From Anseranas semipalmata (taxonomy: Eukaryota; Chordata; Aves; Anseriformes; Anseranatidae): 64,000 nucleotides of DNA. Shown piece by piece: positions 25,476-38,260 of the stretch (position 1 is its first letter; every line of letters begins with the position of its first letter). The DNA lies in assembly GCA_013399115.1 (NCBI GenBank), contig VXAA01001112.1:110011-174010 (forward strand), in the 5' to 3' direction. The notes under the pieces are model-generated. The model saw only the letters and a program-made list of their open reading frames with translations, was not told the origin of the DNA and searched no databases. A program made the translations under genes and the position numbers.

Positions 25476-25840
25476 AGGGCTAGTATGACAAACAGACCTT
25501 TTCAAACGCGGTGTTGCTGCTGAAGGCACACTTCCTGGACCTGGTGGCATTTTTATTTTCCTCCCCAAATCCATTTCAAGGAGTCCAGGCAACCATTACC
25601 ATATAACAGTGGCACCGAGATCAATGGCACTGCAACAGAGATGAGCTTGCCCCTGTGTGTAAATTCCTGGATAAGTCCTTTGAAACAATGTGAAAATCCT
25701 ATTCTATCAGTGTTATCTTGCCTTCGCAGGCATAGCCTTAAACCTTAAGTTTTTGAGCTCGTGCTTTATGATCTGTCCCTGCCTGGCTCTAAAGCAGTAA
25801 TTTGTGCAGCCTTCCCCCATGGGCTCTCTCTGCCTGAATG
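25476..25840. other. Unique non-coding sequence
   Basis: Ordinary sequence between the SINE relic and the CpG-rich patch. No gene evidence. Confidence 0.55.
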
Positions 25841-25995
25841 CCCCACGCCACGGGGCGGGTGCAAGGGGCGAGCTGCCACCCGAAACGCACCGAGCAACGC
25901 GCCACGAAAGGCTCCAGCCGCTTTTTCCCGGAGCCTAGTGTCGGCACCGCGATTGCCGCTAGTTAAGGTGTCCACTCACCCCAGGCACACTCGGA
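25841..25995. promoter_or_regulatory. Short CpG-island-like patch with GC box
   Basis: A hand count over 25,841-25,960 gives 70% G+C and 16 CpG in 120 bases, an observed/expected ratio of about 1.1. That is far above the window's general level. A GGGGCGGG Sp1-type GC box sits at 25,852-25,859. Open frames on both strands cross it and are unrecognised. It may be a promoter or regulatory element of an unannotated transcript, but at about 150 bases it is below usual CpG-island length cut-offs. Confidence 0.4.
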
Positions 25996-27006
25996 GTTCA
26001 TTGACTGAGACTTGTGTACGCTACTGAACCCACCAAGCTCTTTCCTTTCGACAGCAGTGCCTTTCAAATGCAACAGCACAGCACACACGCTTAGCAAGCA
26101 GCTGTGCCTCGCACCCGGGTTTCTCACCTTGGTCCTTTCCCTTTGTTTTGCTTCGGTTGGGGTCAGCCAAGTGCCGTCTGTCCTGTGAGACCTGATCCTC
26201 TAGAAACCCTGCTGGGAAGAGGAGGAAAGGGATATTTTCACCTGTAGTCCTCCAGCATCGGATTTATAAACACGGTGAACTTTTGGGCTAGTAGAGCAAC
26301 AGAGCAGCCTTTTTAGTTCGGCATTAGCTATGCAGTTTAGATGACAAAGTAGTGAACAAATTGTATTTTCCAGCTGCAGAAGAAATGAGGGGATTAGCCC
26401 ACTGCTAACAATAAAATAAATTTTAGCTGTTATTTCCAGATGCCAGATTTAACACTGATAAGGAAGTCCTTCACCGATCAAAGGAAAACTATTTTATTGT
26501 AAGAGACTTATAAGAAGAAAAACATTTCTTGCTGCAATGAATTCCTCCCTCCCAAAGCCTAACTGAACTGTGCATTTCACTGGCAGCATGAGGAAACTTG
26601 TCTCTGATTATCCATGACAATAATTTGGCTAATGCTAGCACTTTTAGGAGCCCTCCTGCAAACACTTTGCCAGCTGCTGGCATGGTATACACAGTGAGAA
26701 AATTAGCTTAATTGCTTTGTCTACAGCTGAAATAATTCCTGGTTAGTATGTGCGCTTGTGAGAAATGCATGTCTAATTTAGGCCACGAGGAGAACTGTGA
26801 GCACAAGCCATCTATCATCGGTCCAGGCTCACACCCGGGGCCTTTGCTCCCCTGGTATATCGAGTCTGTTGAGCACGAGCTTGCGCTATTCCTGCAGCAA
26901 GGCTCATGCTGAACGCACTTTAAGAAGCCTGGGTCTTTGCCATGCTATTACCCACTTGGTAAAATATCACACCACCTTAACAAAGATCATGCAACATCAG
27001 CTCTGA
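25996..27006. other. Non-coding, possibly regulatory sequence
   Basis: The 26,290-26,790 part is AT-leaning and repeat-free, with several ATTA/TAAT cores and no credible open frame. An enhancer-like role is possible but untested. Confidence 0.45.
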
Positions 27007-27028
27007 GTGACGTTCACGTGACGTTCAC
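27007..27028. promoter_or_regulatory. Tandem 11-mer with two TGACGT half-sites and a central E-box
   Basis: The word GTGACGTTCAC occurs twice with no gap. This places TGACGT (CRE/ATF half-site) at 27,008-27,013 and 27,019-27,024, and creates a palindromic CACGTG E-box at the junction (27,015-27,020). The repetition is directly visible. Binding by CREB/ATF or bHLH-ZIP proteins is inference from motif knowledge. Confidence 0.45.
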
Positions 27029-29879
27029 TCCTGACACTGTGAAAGGACTTGCTTCCTTTCTAATTCCCTCATTACAAACCTGATACACAAGGTATTGGTA
27101 TGCGAGCACAGACAACTGCCCCTGTGCACTGAGGAATGCAAATTATCTCACTTGAGGAACTACCTCACTTGTCAAATAGAAATCTGCACTGTAAATAAAT
27201 CCATACTTGGCAGAGGAAAGATAATAGAGAACAACATGCACAATGTCCGATGTGTATAATCTTGATGAACAAATAATTATTGAACACTCTGAAAGCATTA
27301 CAAACACTGTGAGTGAACCTATCTGACCAGCAAATTTGCTTTCAAGCAATGCATACTGCTAATCGCGAATGGTCCCAGCCTCCCCCTGGACCAACGATCT
27401 CTGTAAGAAGAGGCTCTGTCATCCGACACACGGCACGCTTGCTCTTTCCTCCAAGCTCTTTCCTGAGCCAGTGACTCAGCCTGGTGTCAGAGGGCAAATG
27501 CTTTCCCGATGAGATTTAAAACTGAGGTCCCGACCTGCTGTGATAATTAAAGATCTTCAAGTGCTTTTTGTAAGCGCAGGTTTGTGTCCAGGCTAAACTA
27601 CACTTCAGATAATGGCATTGTATTGCCTCTCCAGCCCGAACAGGACAGTTTCCATTCCAGACATTGTTTCAATTGGCCACCTTTTCTTTCTGTACCACTG
27701 GGCCAAAAGCATCAGCGTGCTCAACCTCAAAATAACACAGCATTTCACCTCAAAGGCACCAAAATTTCAAGCCACCTGGTAGTGCTCCCACTTCATGGCT
27801 TCTGTGTTAATTAATAAGACATCTTCTACTGGTTATTTAGCCCAGATACCAAAGGGTTAGGGTTGGCACTGAGATGATCTAAAGCTGTGTGGTCTGTGGG
27901 AAGCTCAAGCCAGGCTCCAAATTTCGGGTGACCAGGAAAAAGAAAATTTTGTGTTCTTAATCATCCAGGAAATGGTGTTGCAATGCTTATGTTAAAATAT
28001 CTTGGAAGGCTGCAGAGGCAAAAGTAAATGCCAGAATAAGACCACGTACTCACCCCTAACTTCCTGCCACCAGCCCCACACTATTCTGGCCAGCAGGACG
28101 AAATAGGATTTAATCTCATGGTCACATCCTACACAGGACCCCAGCAGCAAGACAAGCAGGGTGGAGGTCCAGAGGGCTAGTGCACGGACACACTGATACA
28201 ACACCAGAGTCTCTCTGTAGCAGGCTCTGCCATCTGCATCAGCCAACTGCAAGATGCCAGGGTGTTGATCTCCCACTGGTTCGGCACTACAGGGATGCCT
28301 GGACTCTGAGTTTCTGCCTAATCTCTACTGATAAGTGCATTATAGCAGCTCAGGACCACTCCTACTCCTCTGTCACCAGAATATTTCTTTTTAACTTAAT
28401 TCCTGTCCTTTCTCTGTCTAATATCCTCCCTCTCTCCTCCATCGATCCTCTGCCATGACATACACTTCCCCAGTGTCCCTAGAGATTTGTGCGTCTGTCC
28501 CTCCACAGCCATATCCCACTTTTCCTGATTTCTGTTCGCAGTATTAAGGTTCCGATGAAGCACACCAAATTCCTTGCAGATATTAAATCAGGAAGCATTT
28601 CAAAGCACAAGACACTACTTCCACTTTCACAAAGACATATACAGAGCCTGCCCAGTACAACAAGGAGGGTCGCCCTGTATGAATGGCAGAGGACAACGCC
28701 ATTGACACCCACACAGGTGATGGACCCTAGAGATCCACTTGTAGCAGAAGGTAGGTCAGATCCACTCCTAAAGCTGATGTCAAGGACCTCTTCTGGCAGA
28801 CCTTACAGTAGTTAGGTATTGCAGAGCTATGAAAGTAATTGCCCTTTCTGCTGTAACTCCATGGGCAGTGTTGCGGCATACAGGACAGGTACAGGCTCTC
28901 TTAGTTGCCCCAGTAATGATTAAAAACTACAAACAATCACCAGTGTATGGCCACTCTTATATCTAAAGCAGGATATCGTTTCTTTGCAGTGTTTGCCAGC
29001 CAAAAACTGCAAGGGTGGTCTCACCTTTCACCCTTAGCTGGCAAAACTGAAGTGGCAACTTGCTAAGCAATTTGGTGCCAGATGAAACAAATCTAGAAAA
29101 TGTGCCCTTTCAATGTCACCTTTCTTCTCTTTGTTGACTACTCTTACTATGATGTCTCATGAAACCCAAGCAAAAAGATGAATCACAAGAAGAAAACAGA
29201 AGAAAACACAGAATTACTCTGCTTGATCCTACTCTCCTCATCCCACAGAACTACTTAATTTGCCAGTAGACTGAAGAGCACTGAGCCAAAAATCTCTGAA
29301 GGAAAGTATCAGAGCAGTCTGCCATAGAAAACACATGGCTCGTATGTCAAAACATTGCAGGATGATGTGAGGCTTAAGAAGGAGGGAACAGTGCTGCTGC
29401 TTGTGCAAAAGCCGCACCAGACCACCTCGTGTAAACAAAGCCAGCAAGAGGTTTCAAAGGCAAACATGCCCTCACTCACCTCATGTGGGATGCAGGTATT
29501 TTCCACTGAAGCTAAGTCTACAGGAGCTTCTCTTATCCGGTGGGAGAGCCCAAATGGTGCAGAATGTGCTCTAACTTTGAGATGAGGAATTTCTTTCATC
29601 TTGTCTCAAGTAACATTGCGTTCTGATTTATGTCCCATATATTAAATAATTTACAAACAGGAGACCTGCTGGGCTGGCTGGCACTCTTATTTTTTGTGCC
29701 AGGCACATAGCATAGACTGTTTGAGTTCCCTTTCTTCTTTTTAATGTTCCAGAAAAAAAAGGTTTTTGGATTCAGTTAAAGCAGTTTTGCCATTTCCTGC
29801 TTGTGCTTTCATTTGTTTGGGGTATTTGTTTTTTTGTTGTTTTTTCTCTTCTAATTAGGGTAACACAGTTTATATTGCC
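27029..29879. other. Unique non-coding sequence
   Basis: No repeat or gene recognised. A TGACTCAGC (AP-1/MARE-like) site lies near 27,471. Overlapping open frames at 27,992-28,815 on both strands are unrecognised. Confidence 0.55.
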
Positions 29880-30180
29880 TTTAATCACAGCATACGCACT
29901 CTGTAATTACTCTGTAAATACATGCATATGAATTGTTTATATGTGTGGAGGTGGGAGAGCAAGAAAGTGGATGTAATTATGCGTATAGGGAAATGTAATG
30001 ATTAATTATCTGGAGTACATAATCTTACCAAGAGGCTTGATAAAGTGCAAGCACAACTGTCTCTCCTGTGTGTTAATTACTTACAGAGAGCTTGATCCAG
30101 CTGTTTCTACTCATGCAAATTCCCATTCCCGTCTGTCTGAAGGAGAGTCCATTGGCTGAAAGCTGTGAGTGCTTTGCCTG
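29880..30180. promoter_or_regulatory. Candidate conserved non-coding element rich in homeodomain/POU sites
   Basis: Three TAATTA cores (29,974-29,979; 30,003-30,008; 30,074-30,079) and an exact ATGCAAAT octamer (30,113-30,120) occur within 150 bases. Additional ATGCATATGAA-type and ATTGG sequences lie in the same AT-rich stretch, which has no repeats and no credible open frame. This composition is typical of developmental enhancers in vertebrate gene deserts. Conservation itself cannot be seen from one sequence. Confidence 0.33.
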
Positions 30181-32479
30181 AGCAAACAGCTCGTATCCCT
30201 ACACGCTCACCCAGGACATTTGAAGCGGTCTTCACTTTGTGGGGCTTGATCCACATTTAGACCAGTTTAACGCCTCAGCATCGTGCCAGCAAGTAAGAAG
30301 TAAGGGGCGTCATCATTGCAGCTGCTCCTCTTCAGAGGAGGCAAGAGAGGAGCCCACTCGAGAAGAATGTTTTCCCATGCTGTCTAACTCGGAGTATCTG
30401 AATCAGCACCGCATTTCTGAATGGCCTCTGTAATAACCAAGCACTTGAAAGAAATCTTCCTTCCGCACTGATGACAGAGGGCACAGAGACAGATTTTTAT
30501 ACCCTCCATAATCAGCATCAGGACAGGTTTCCAAATGAGCGCAGTGGGCTGTGTGTAGGAAAGGGCTGCTTTTTCCTTCCAGAGTTCAGGGCATCAGGTA
30601 CCCTGCAACAACTCCAGCAGAACCCGAGTTTGGAAACTCTCAAGGGAAATTCCACCACGTTCATTCGCCATCCCAGGCTTCGCTCCCTCAGGGGTAGCAG
30701 CAGCACCTGGTATCCTCCGCCTGGTGCCGAGGTACGGAGACATTCTGCAGCAGGCAGCAGAGAAGAGGCAGAGAAAGAAGTCTCGAACTCACTGCACATA
30801 AGGTTGTGTCACCCATGTGTGGCCTGGTGCTACCACACTGACATAAACAATTTCTCACGACTCATGCAAACTCCTACAGAGATTTTCTTCTTGGTTATTT
30901 ATTTTAAGTGCAAAAGTTTTTCTTATCTAACTTTGTAAAAAAACACAAAAACATTTCCTTTATCCTCAGATAAGACTATCAGGCAGCAATGCCTGTTTCT
31001 TTCTCACCCCTGCTGTCAATAAGGCCTCGTTTTGCTACCAGCTGTAGTAGTAGTGACCAGAAGAACTTGAGGGCACTTTGACATGATACGGGGAGGGGGA
31101 AGTAAGCTTTGTCATAGCTCATCATTATCATAGCTCCTCCTTCTGGAGGCTTTGGGGTCAGTAAGTGGCCATTCATGGTGGCCTCTTTCCCCTCCCACTG
31201 CCGACCTCCAGATTTCCTCTGCAGAGATACACACGTCAGCCACACAGCATCATCAGTAAGACTGACTTGTCACATGCACACACTTCCTCACACCCCTCTG
31301 TTTTCTCTTTCAGTGATTAAGCCTGTCTGTCATTTTTTCCATGAACAGACAATGTTGAAAAGCATGTTTAAAAAGTTCCTGTTGATTACTGCAAACTTAG
31401 ATCTGTGGAAAGGCAAGTGTGAATAACACAGCCTTTCCTTACACTCCACTCCTACATGCTCATCCTAACATTTTAAGCAAGTGAAAAAACTGGCAGGAAA
31501 AAGAAATATCACAGGACTTGTCTACACAAGAATGAAGGTGTGCATGCACTTGCACCAAGGATGTACTTCTGCATTGCTGCTGCACTGCAGCAGTCCAGCT
31601 CAGGAAGCAAGTATTTGGCTTTCTCTCAGCAGTTCGTACCTGACACCAGGGCTTTGTACAAAGATGTCATTTGCTTTGCCTGACTGAATGCAGGTCTCAT
31701 TTTACAGGGAACTTATTTTCCTGGATTGCAATTATCCAATTTTGTTGTTTATACTACTCCATTTCTCTCTTAAACATTCCAGCCTGGTCTGCCTCTTACA
31801 GCTCACATACCAGGACATGGTGCAACATTCATATGTTTACAAAGCATTTTGACATGCGGCCAGGATGGAAAACTTTCTTATTTTTATTACAAACCTGAAC
31901 ATTAGTTAGTTTCAGTCAAAACTACTCACCAGACACAAACTGCTCCCAAAGAAGGTAGTCAGAATCATTTATAAACCAGCCTCAGAGCTTTGATTAAGTA
32001 CAGCTAAAGGTACATTAATCCTTATAATTTCACTCAAATTCTACATGGACAGGACCACCTCAATGTCTGAGTCAAGCTACACTGCAGTATTGCCCTACCT
32101 TTATCATTTCATATATCTCTTATAGTGAGATGGGAGATAGGTGGGATGTTATAGTCTAACACTCCTGCACTTCTCAGTTAGCTGTTCATTGCATTGAGGC
32201 TAATGTCTCTTTTAAAATGTTTCTTCTTTCTTGACAATCTGTTCTGTAAGTCAATGATATGAACATTGGAAAACATCAATAGCTATTAAATATTTGAGAG
32301 CAATGCTTCTCCCCTTTCTTCACAGTATTAGAAAAGTCATTTATCCTAACACTGCTGATGGCGTTCAGAACGATCTCAATCAATAGGTGGAATCTAATTT
32401 CACAGCCCTGATGCCTCCACGGCCAGATTGTCTCAGCTGCAGTCACACCTGTCAGAATGGCTTCAGGTCCAGACCACAA
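30181..32479. other. Unique non-coding sequence
   Basis: The 155-codon plus frame at 30,471-30,938 is opposed by a 93-codon minus frame. Neither shows a known domain. A CTGCTGC-ACT-GCAGCAG mini-palindrome lies at 31,577-31,593. No gene supported. Confidence 0.55.
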
Positions 32480-35201
32480 TCAGATGCTCTTTTGCTGAAA
32501 GCAGGCTAGGCACAACTTCCCTGTGCTCCTGCATCCAAAAAAAAGAGCTCCTACAGGAACGTGCACATATCTGAGAAACACAGCTCCATTGATACCAGGC
32601 TCACCGTAGCTCACTGAAGTCTATCCTACCCTTGGCAACATAGAAAAAAATTACCATAAGTTAGTGGTTTGAAGTGAAAGCTCCCAGTGCTATTACCTCG
32701 CGCATACTAAGTACATACTTTAACACTTTGAGGAACAGGACCACGATGATAGCCAAATGCAAAGTGTTCAAATACCTATGAGACAGACTGTCTAAAAGAT
32801 AGTGGCAACTGAATGTAAACTAAATTTTACCTTACTTTTCTATACAAAATAGCTAACTTCAGTTTTTTTATAGCAGGTGATAATTCATAATGTCTCTGGC
32901 ATGATCTGCAGGACTCAAACATGGTAAAATCACTCAAGCTTTACATGTGAAAGTCGTCAGAACTACTTCAGGAACACTTGGAAAATGCAGATAACTTGTA
33001 CAAGAACATGGGAAGCTCTTTGAATGGGAATTCAGCAACTTTAGCTTCACTAAGCATGTCCTTCCACTCCCAGAAGAGTACGCTAGCAACAGATACGGTG
33101 AAGGACTGTAGATGTTGTCACCTGTTTTTGAAAGCTCCCTTTCCCCAGTAAGAGCAAAGGAAGCTCATGGGAGAAGCAGGTACTAGATATGGAAGTCTTT
33201 CAGGATTTTTGCAACAGTGTGCAAAAGTGCATCGCACAAATCAAAGTGTAAGCTTACATTGTCCAAGCTGGAGTGCAAGGTGGTTTAATGAGCCATTGTT
33301 AGAGTCCAGGCTTCTTAAGTAATAGGCAGGAACTTCTCTGATATGAATAACACACAGGTAAAAAATAAATAAATAAATAAATAATAATTTCAGTTGTTTT
33401 AAGCTGTCATTAAAGCAGGTGCTTCATACCCTTGAGGACCTTGAAGCATGGACCTTGATGTCCATGCTCCAAGGTACAGTGTTCTTGGTTGCTTACTGTT
33501 GTTGCATTAAGAAGTGGTACCAGGTTTAAAAGAAACTTGGGTTATTTAATGAATTCGATACATCCAATTAGCAATAAATTAATACAGTTCATGATTCAGA
33601 AAAGGTCGCAATCATTGATAATGTTGCATTGATAATACTCACATTAGGACCAGACTCCCTCTAAGGAAAAAACTGGGGAGAACTCTAACATGGAAAACCA
33701 TGAAGACTCTTCCTCCCGTGGCTCCCCTGGTGGGCAAAGGCAACATCAATCAGTCACACGTTTCCTAAAACTGTTTCAACAGTGCATTTGAGAGAACCAA
33801 GCCAAACTCTTGAGTAAAACCAATCTTTCCACCGTTATACTGCCCAGCTATACACACACCTACTTTTCCTAGTTATGGGTGACTGGCCCAAGTGTAACGG
33901 TCGAAAGTAAGACTCGCTACACCCATAAGGTGGCATTTTACACGTTATTATCCTGTCTACCTATAGGCTAGAAGAAAGGCTTGGAAAACTGGCTGGGATA
34001 ACTGTGTTTTGTTGTCAAAGCTAGTCTATTTAAAGCCACTTTTCATCCTCCAAATCTCCTAGCAGGAGTTGGTAGGAGATAAACGTGCTACCAAGCCAGA
34101 ACAGCAGCAGCCTGCAGAAGTTCCGCATTCACTTTAGTGAATACATTCACATAGTTTAAATGCTTACAGAAGGCAGGGGGCAACTGAGAACCACGTCCAG
34201 CCTTGTTACACCTCACAGGTGTGAACTACTGTTCAGTTTCTATAAAACGTTCTTCTGCCACTGATTTCACTGTCATTATGCTGGTAAATGCTCACCAACA
34301 TCCTGGCCATTTGTTGAAAAAAGCAAAGTACAATGGTTTATGACACATTTTAATCTGCTGTATTGTTGTACTGTATTATTAAAATATGATAAATGTAAAT
34401 CTTAACCTGGATAAAGCTTAAAACATGAACAGAATTTACAATATGGCAGAACGTAAACATGCCTTGTGTTTCCTTGCTGGGCCAACATAACTCAGTTAGA
34501 ATGTATGTTAAATTAGATTTTCAGTCACTAAAAGCAACTTCTTTTAATTCAGAAGTTCAAGACATCTACCAATACCTAGTGCAGAATGTTTGTGCCTGCT
34601 CTAGCTTTTGAATAAATTCAAAGTGCAAGCACATCAGACCTAAAGAACAAGCATTGTAATAGAAAAACAGTGTTGGGGAAAGGGAAGCCCATAAAATAGA
34701 ATGGATTAGAAAGCACAGTTCTAAACCTCAAGCACTTTTACAGATAATTTTTCTTGTTTTCGAAGATGTACATGACATTCACCAGTCACAGCTTACTCTG
34801 GATTCCTCAGTGTCCTTCAAACTCTTTTCATTCTGCTTTAAAGCATCCTTTGACTTTGGTGGGCTTTGAATCAGGTCTTATAAGCTGCAGGCACTGTAAT
34901 TAAATGCCTTTTTCCTTATAATCGGCATGACTATTAGTGAATCAAATCAAGTCATATCCGCATGTCTGCAGTAAAAACAAGTCTGCAGCAGATCTTAGAC
35001 TAACTACAAAGGGTCTCTGCTGTGGAAAAATACTGTGGCTTTTTGTATGATAAAAATCACTGTGGATATTCCTGATGCTACGCTTTTTAAGAATGGAAGT
35101 GACTGTGATAATGAAGTATGGACTAAGGCCATGATCTCTGTTATTACTCTATTACATAGGTATTGGCACCAGGACCCGGGAGGTTTATAAATGCTAGTCA
35201 G
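32480..35201. other. Open-frame-poor non-coding sequence
   Basis: For about 2.7 kb there is no open frame over 60 codons on either strand. No interspersed repeat is recognised. It contains the AAAT repeat listed separately. The 34,860-34,970 part (GCACTGTAATTAAATGCC and neighbouring AT-rich words) resembles conserved non-coding sequence, as an impression only. Confidence 0.55.
33361..33387. repeat. (AAAT)5 tetranucleotide repeat
   Basis: AAAAATAAAT followed by further AAAT units, ending in AATAATTT. A simple repeat. Confidence 0.9.
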
Positions 35202-38080
35202 TTATAATGAGAGGGTTTCACATTCAGTTTTGCACTTGGATAAACGACTGCTCAAGGTGCAAGGATCAGACCTCTTGCAAATCAGATCCCTTGCACCCCG
35301 AGAGCTCGCATTCTGGAAAGGGGAAACGACGCAGACTGGGGCAGTTGTTGCTGGCTTTAGTTGATGCTGTGCTTCACCTGAAGGCAGATGCGTTAGCATC
35401 GACCAAGCACTGCAGCCATGGCCTATAGCTCCATTTGAGGAGGCTCACCCAGGACCTCTCTCACGGCTGATCCCGCCTGCTTTAGCAGTGTACATTGAGG
35501 GAAACACACCTCACATTTCACTCCCTGCGCTCGGTGTTACCCAGGAGGAGGACTTCATCGCATGGTGAGATGAAGATATGGAAATGTCTTCAGCACACCA
35601 TGCACAGGAATCCAGAGCCAATCTTTAAAGATAGCATCTGTATCTGAGGCTTATTCTCTACCTTAAAGAGAGGACAGTTACTGGAAACTAGAGTGAGTCC
35701 AGGCTTGAATGAAACTTCTTAGGTGCAACTATTTAAATTTAGAAAACATTCCTTTTTAAATCTCCCATATATATATTTTTTTTCAATTGCACAGCAGTTG
35801 CTGCCTAAGCTAAAAGCTACCTCTTTTTTTTAGTTGTGTGTTGGGGGAAGAGTCTCCAAAGCAACCTTCATGCGACAGAATGACTAGAACTGGCTGACAA
35901 TCTTTGAATTCATGCCATTTCAATTAAAAATGTTTTCAAAAAATGTTAGTTTTCACAGGAGCCTTGTTCATTGTAACCATGAGACAAAACACAACATCCA
36001 CCATGTTAATTAAATAGGAGAGAGGGAAAGAGAGAAAGTAGAAGTTAGGACTTAATTACCATAACAAAGATAATGGGTAAAAGAAACCCTAAAAATGCAG
36101 GACAGGAGGTGGAGACAGTAGGTCTTGCGAAGGACAGTATGGTTAATAACATTTTCTTCTCTCCTCAAACACAAAGCATATTCTTGGCCATCACATTCTT
36201 TCTCTCTTTCAAAAGTAAAATGGAAATGTGAACTTTTTTTTCACATGTAGATTTTCAGGATTTGGGGGGAAGGTGAAATGGGGGATTATCTGCTGTCAGA
36301 GTTGTGTGAGCACCAACAATAGGAAAGATTTTTCCATGCAAAAGAAAGAAATCTCACTGATCCTGTGACCGTTGCTTGTCATCATGTACACTTCAGCTGC
36401 TACAAGACAGATGGATTTCTCTTTCACAGAGCACGGATGCCCCAGTTCCTGCAGAGGCTCCTACTTTTCTGGGCAGCAGAGAGCCAGAACAGTGCAGTGA
36501 GTTGCCACAAAAGCTCAGATAAAGGTTTAGCGGTGAAGCCAAATGTTTATGTTTGAGCTGGTAAAGAAAAGTCAGAACATCATCCCAATTTATTTTCCTT
36601 CCTTCCCATTATAGAATGATTTTCCAGCAGAGGAGCATGCAGCATCACACTTGGCAGCCTTGAAGTTGTTACTTCAATCTTTGATCAAGGACCCTGCCTG
36701 GTTAGGTACACGGTGTGTCAAGGTGCGCTAGGAGGGACTGTTGGTTTTGCCTCCCAAGCAGATAGAAAGAGCAATTAACAAGGTTTCCAAAAAAAAAAAA
36801 AAAACACAAGTTCTTTGCACCATCAGAGCAGAGGAGCGCCCCAAGCTGACGCCAACGTGGAAGCTGTGCTGCATCTTTAGTGCGATGAACACTGATTTCA
36901 CCAACAGCTTCTCCAGCCTAACAATGTGACAGAACAGGGACCAAGGGCCCATTCTTCACAGCTGCTAATTTTTGTGTGTCTTTTATATGATTTTTCATGC
37001 ATATTCATAAAAGAGCTCATCTGCATGCTAGCCAATAGCTTACAGGTAGCCACAGATTTTGATTTATTCTTTTAACGTAGGGGACCTGCCAGGACAGAAG
37101 GCGGTATTGCACGCTATCTTGTGTTTCTGATAAAACAAACACAGCACTTGAATTTAACAAAATAATATTAGCCAGGCTATCATTTTTCCTGCACCTGTTT
37201 CTTCAGCAGTTTGAGGAGCTAAAAGGCAAAGCAGGCTGTAGAGCTGATTCCTCTGCCTGAAGGCACAGAGCTCTTTGAATTGTTTTGACAATTGTTTGGT
37301 TCATTTTATTTCATCGCAGTAGGGAATAAAGTCCTCTGCACCAGAGAAGGCATAACAGAGAATCACAGCCAGGATTATAAGCATCAGTTTATGGAGGGGA
37401 AATGATTAGTTTATCTCAATTCTGTTGAACCTTCTTGTTGAACAGGCTCCTTAGTTGAAGCTGCATGGGGTCAGGTGAGAGCTGGAGCCCCAGCCCTCCG
37501 CACCAGAGTTAATAATAGTATGACCCTTGACAAACAATATGAAAGTCCTGAATGGTGATTTCCCTAACATTTGAAGCTGACACTTCACGGGCCAGTGTTT
37601 CCTACTGAAGAATCAGCTTGAGAGCTAGCTGCATCCCATGGAGTTACATTTTAATCATTAACGTTTTAACTGCAATAAAGGGGACATTTGCTGCCTTTAA
37701 CGTTACCAGTTCTCTCCTCTGTGCTTCATTCATTATGACCAGCATCTCCTGATTAGCTGAGGGAGACCCCTGGAGTCACATTAATCCTGTTAATTCAGGC
37801 AGTCGCTGCGACTCTGCAGGGTACCGCTGCTGACTGCAGGAGTACAGAGATGCTCTCCTTGTTGGCTCGAGCTCCGTGCGGCTCCGGACACAAAAAAGCC
37901 TGTAGTTTTTTTTCCAATGAAGTTTCCACCAGGCTTCAAAACACTTTACAGCATGAAGGACCAGTTAGCATCTCAGTTAAGCCTGCTCTGGGAGGCTGCA
38001 GTCTCTGCTGGCACTGTTTCTCTTGCTAAAGATCACCAGGCCGATCTCAGGCACTTCTGCTGAGGCTGCTGCAGACCCCT
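35202..38080. other. Unique non-coding sequence
   Basis: Few and unrecognised open frames. A 16-nt A-run lies at 36,789-36,804. The stretches 36,980-37,360 and 37,620-37,830 are repeat-free with many TAAT/ATTA cores and may be regulatory. No direct evidence. Confidence 0.5.
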
Positions 38081-38260
38081 GGGGATGGCTCGCTCGAGCA
38101 CGCCCGAGCCTCCGCAGAGCAGTGCAGGCACAGCGCTGCCGTACGCCGCATCCAAGAGCTCCAGGCACCGACCAGAGCGCGTCGGCACCCGCAGGTGAGG
38201 CTGCCTGCGCCCCAGAAAGCGGCGATATGAAAAACATGATGCTGCGGCACCGAGGAATGC
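38081..38260 (+). promoter_or_regulatory. CpG-island-like patch with adjoining splice donor
   Basis: A hand count over 38,091-38,210 gives about 72% G+C and 15 CpG in 120 bases, an observed/expected ratio near 0.96. Inside it, CAG|GTGAGG (GT at 38,195-38,196) matches a good + strand donor. A CpG-rich patch directly followed by a donor is the pattern of a vertebrate first exon. The patch is open in a 108-codon frame (38,023-38,349) that has no known domain, so a non-coding first exon is as likely. Strand is inferred from the donor only. Confidence 0.35.

Noticed and set aside
27852..27866. GGGTTAGGGTTGG as telomeric repeat
   Set aside because: Barely one and a half units. No array is present.
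31577..31593. CTGCTGC-ACT-GCAGCAG as a microRNA hairpin
   Set aside because: Seven-base arms are far too short for a precursor, and flanking sequence does not extend the pairing.
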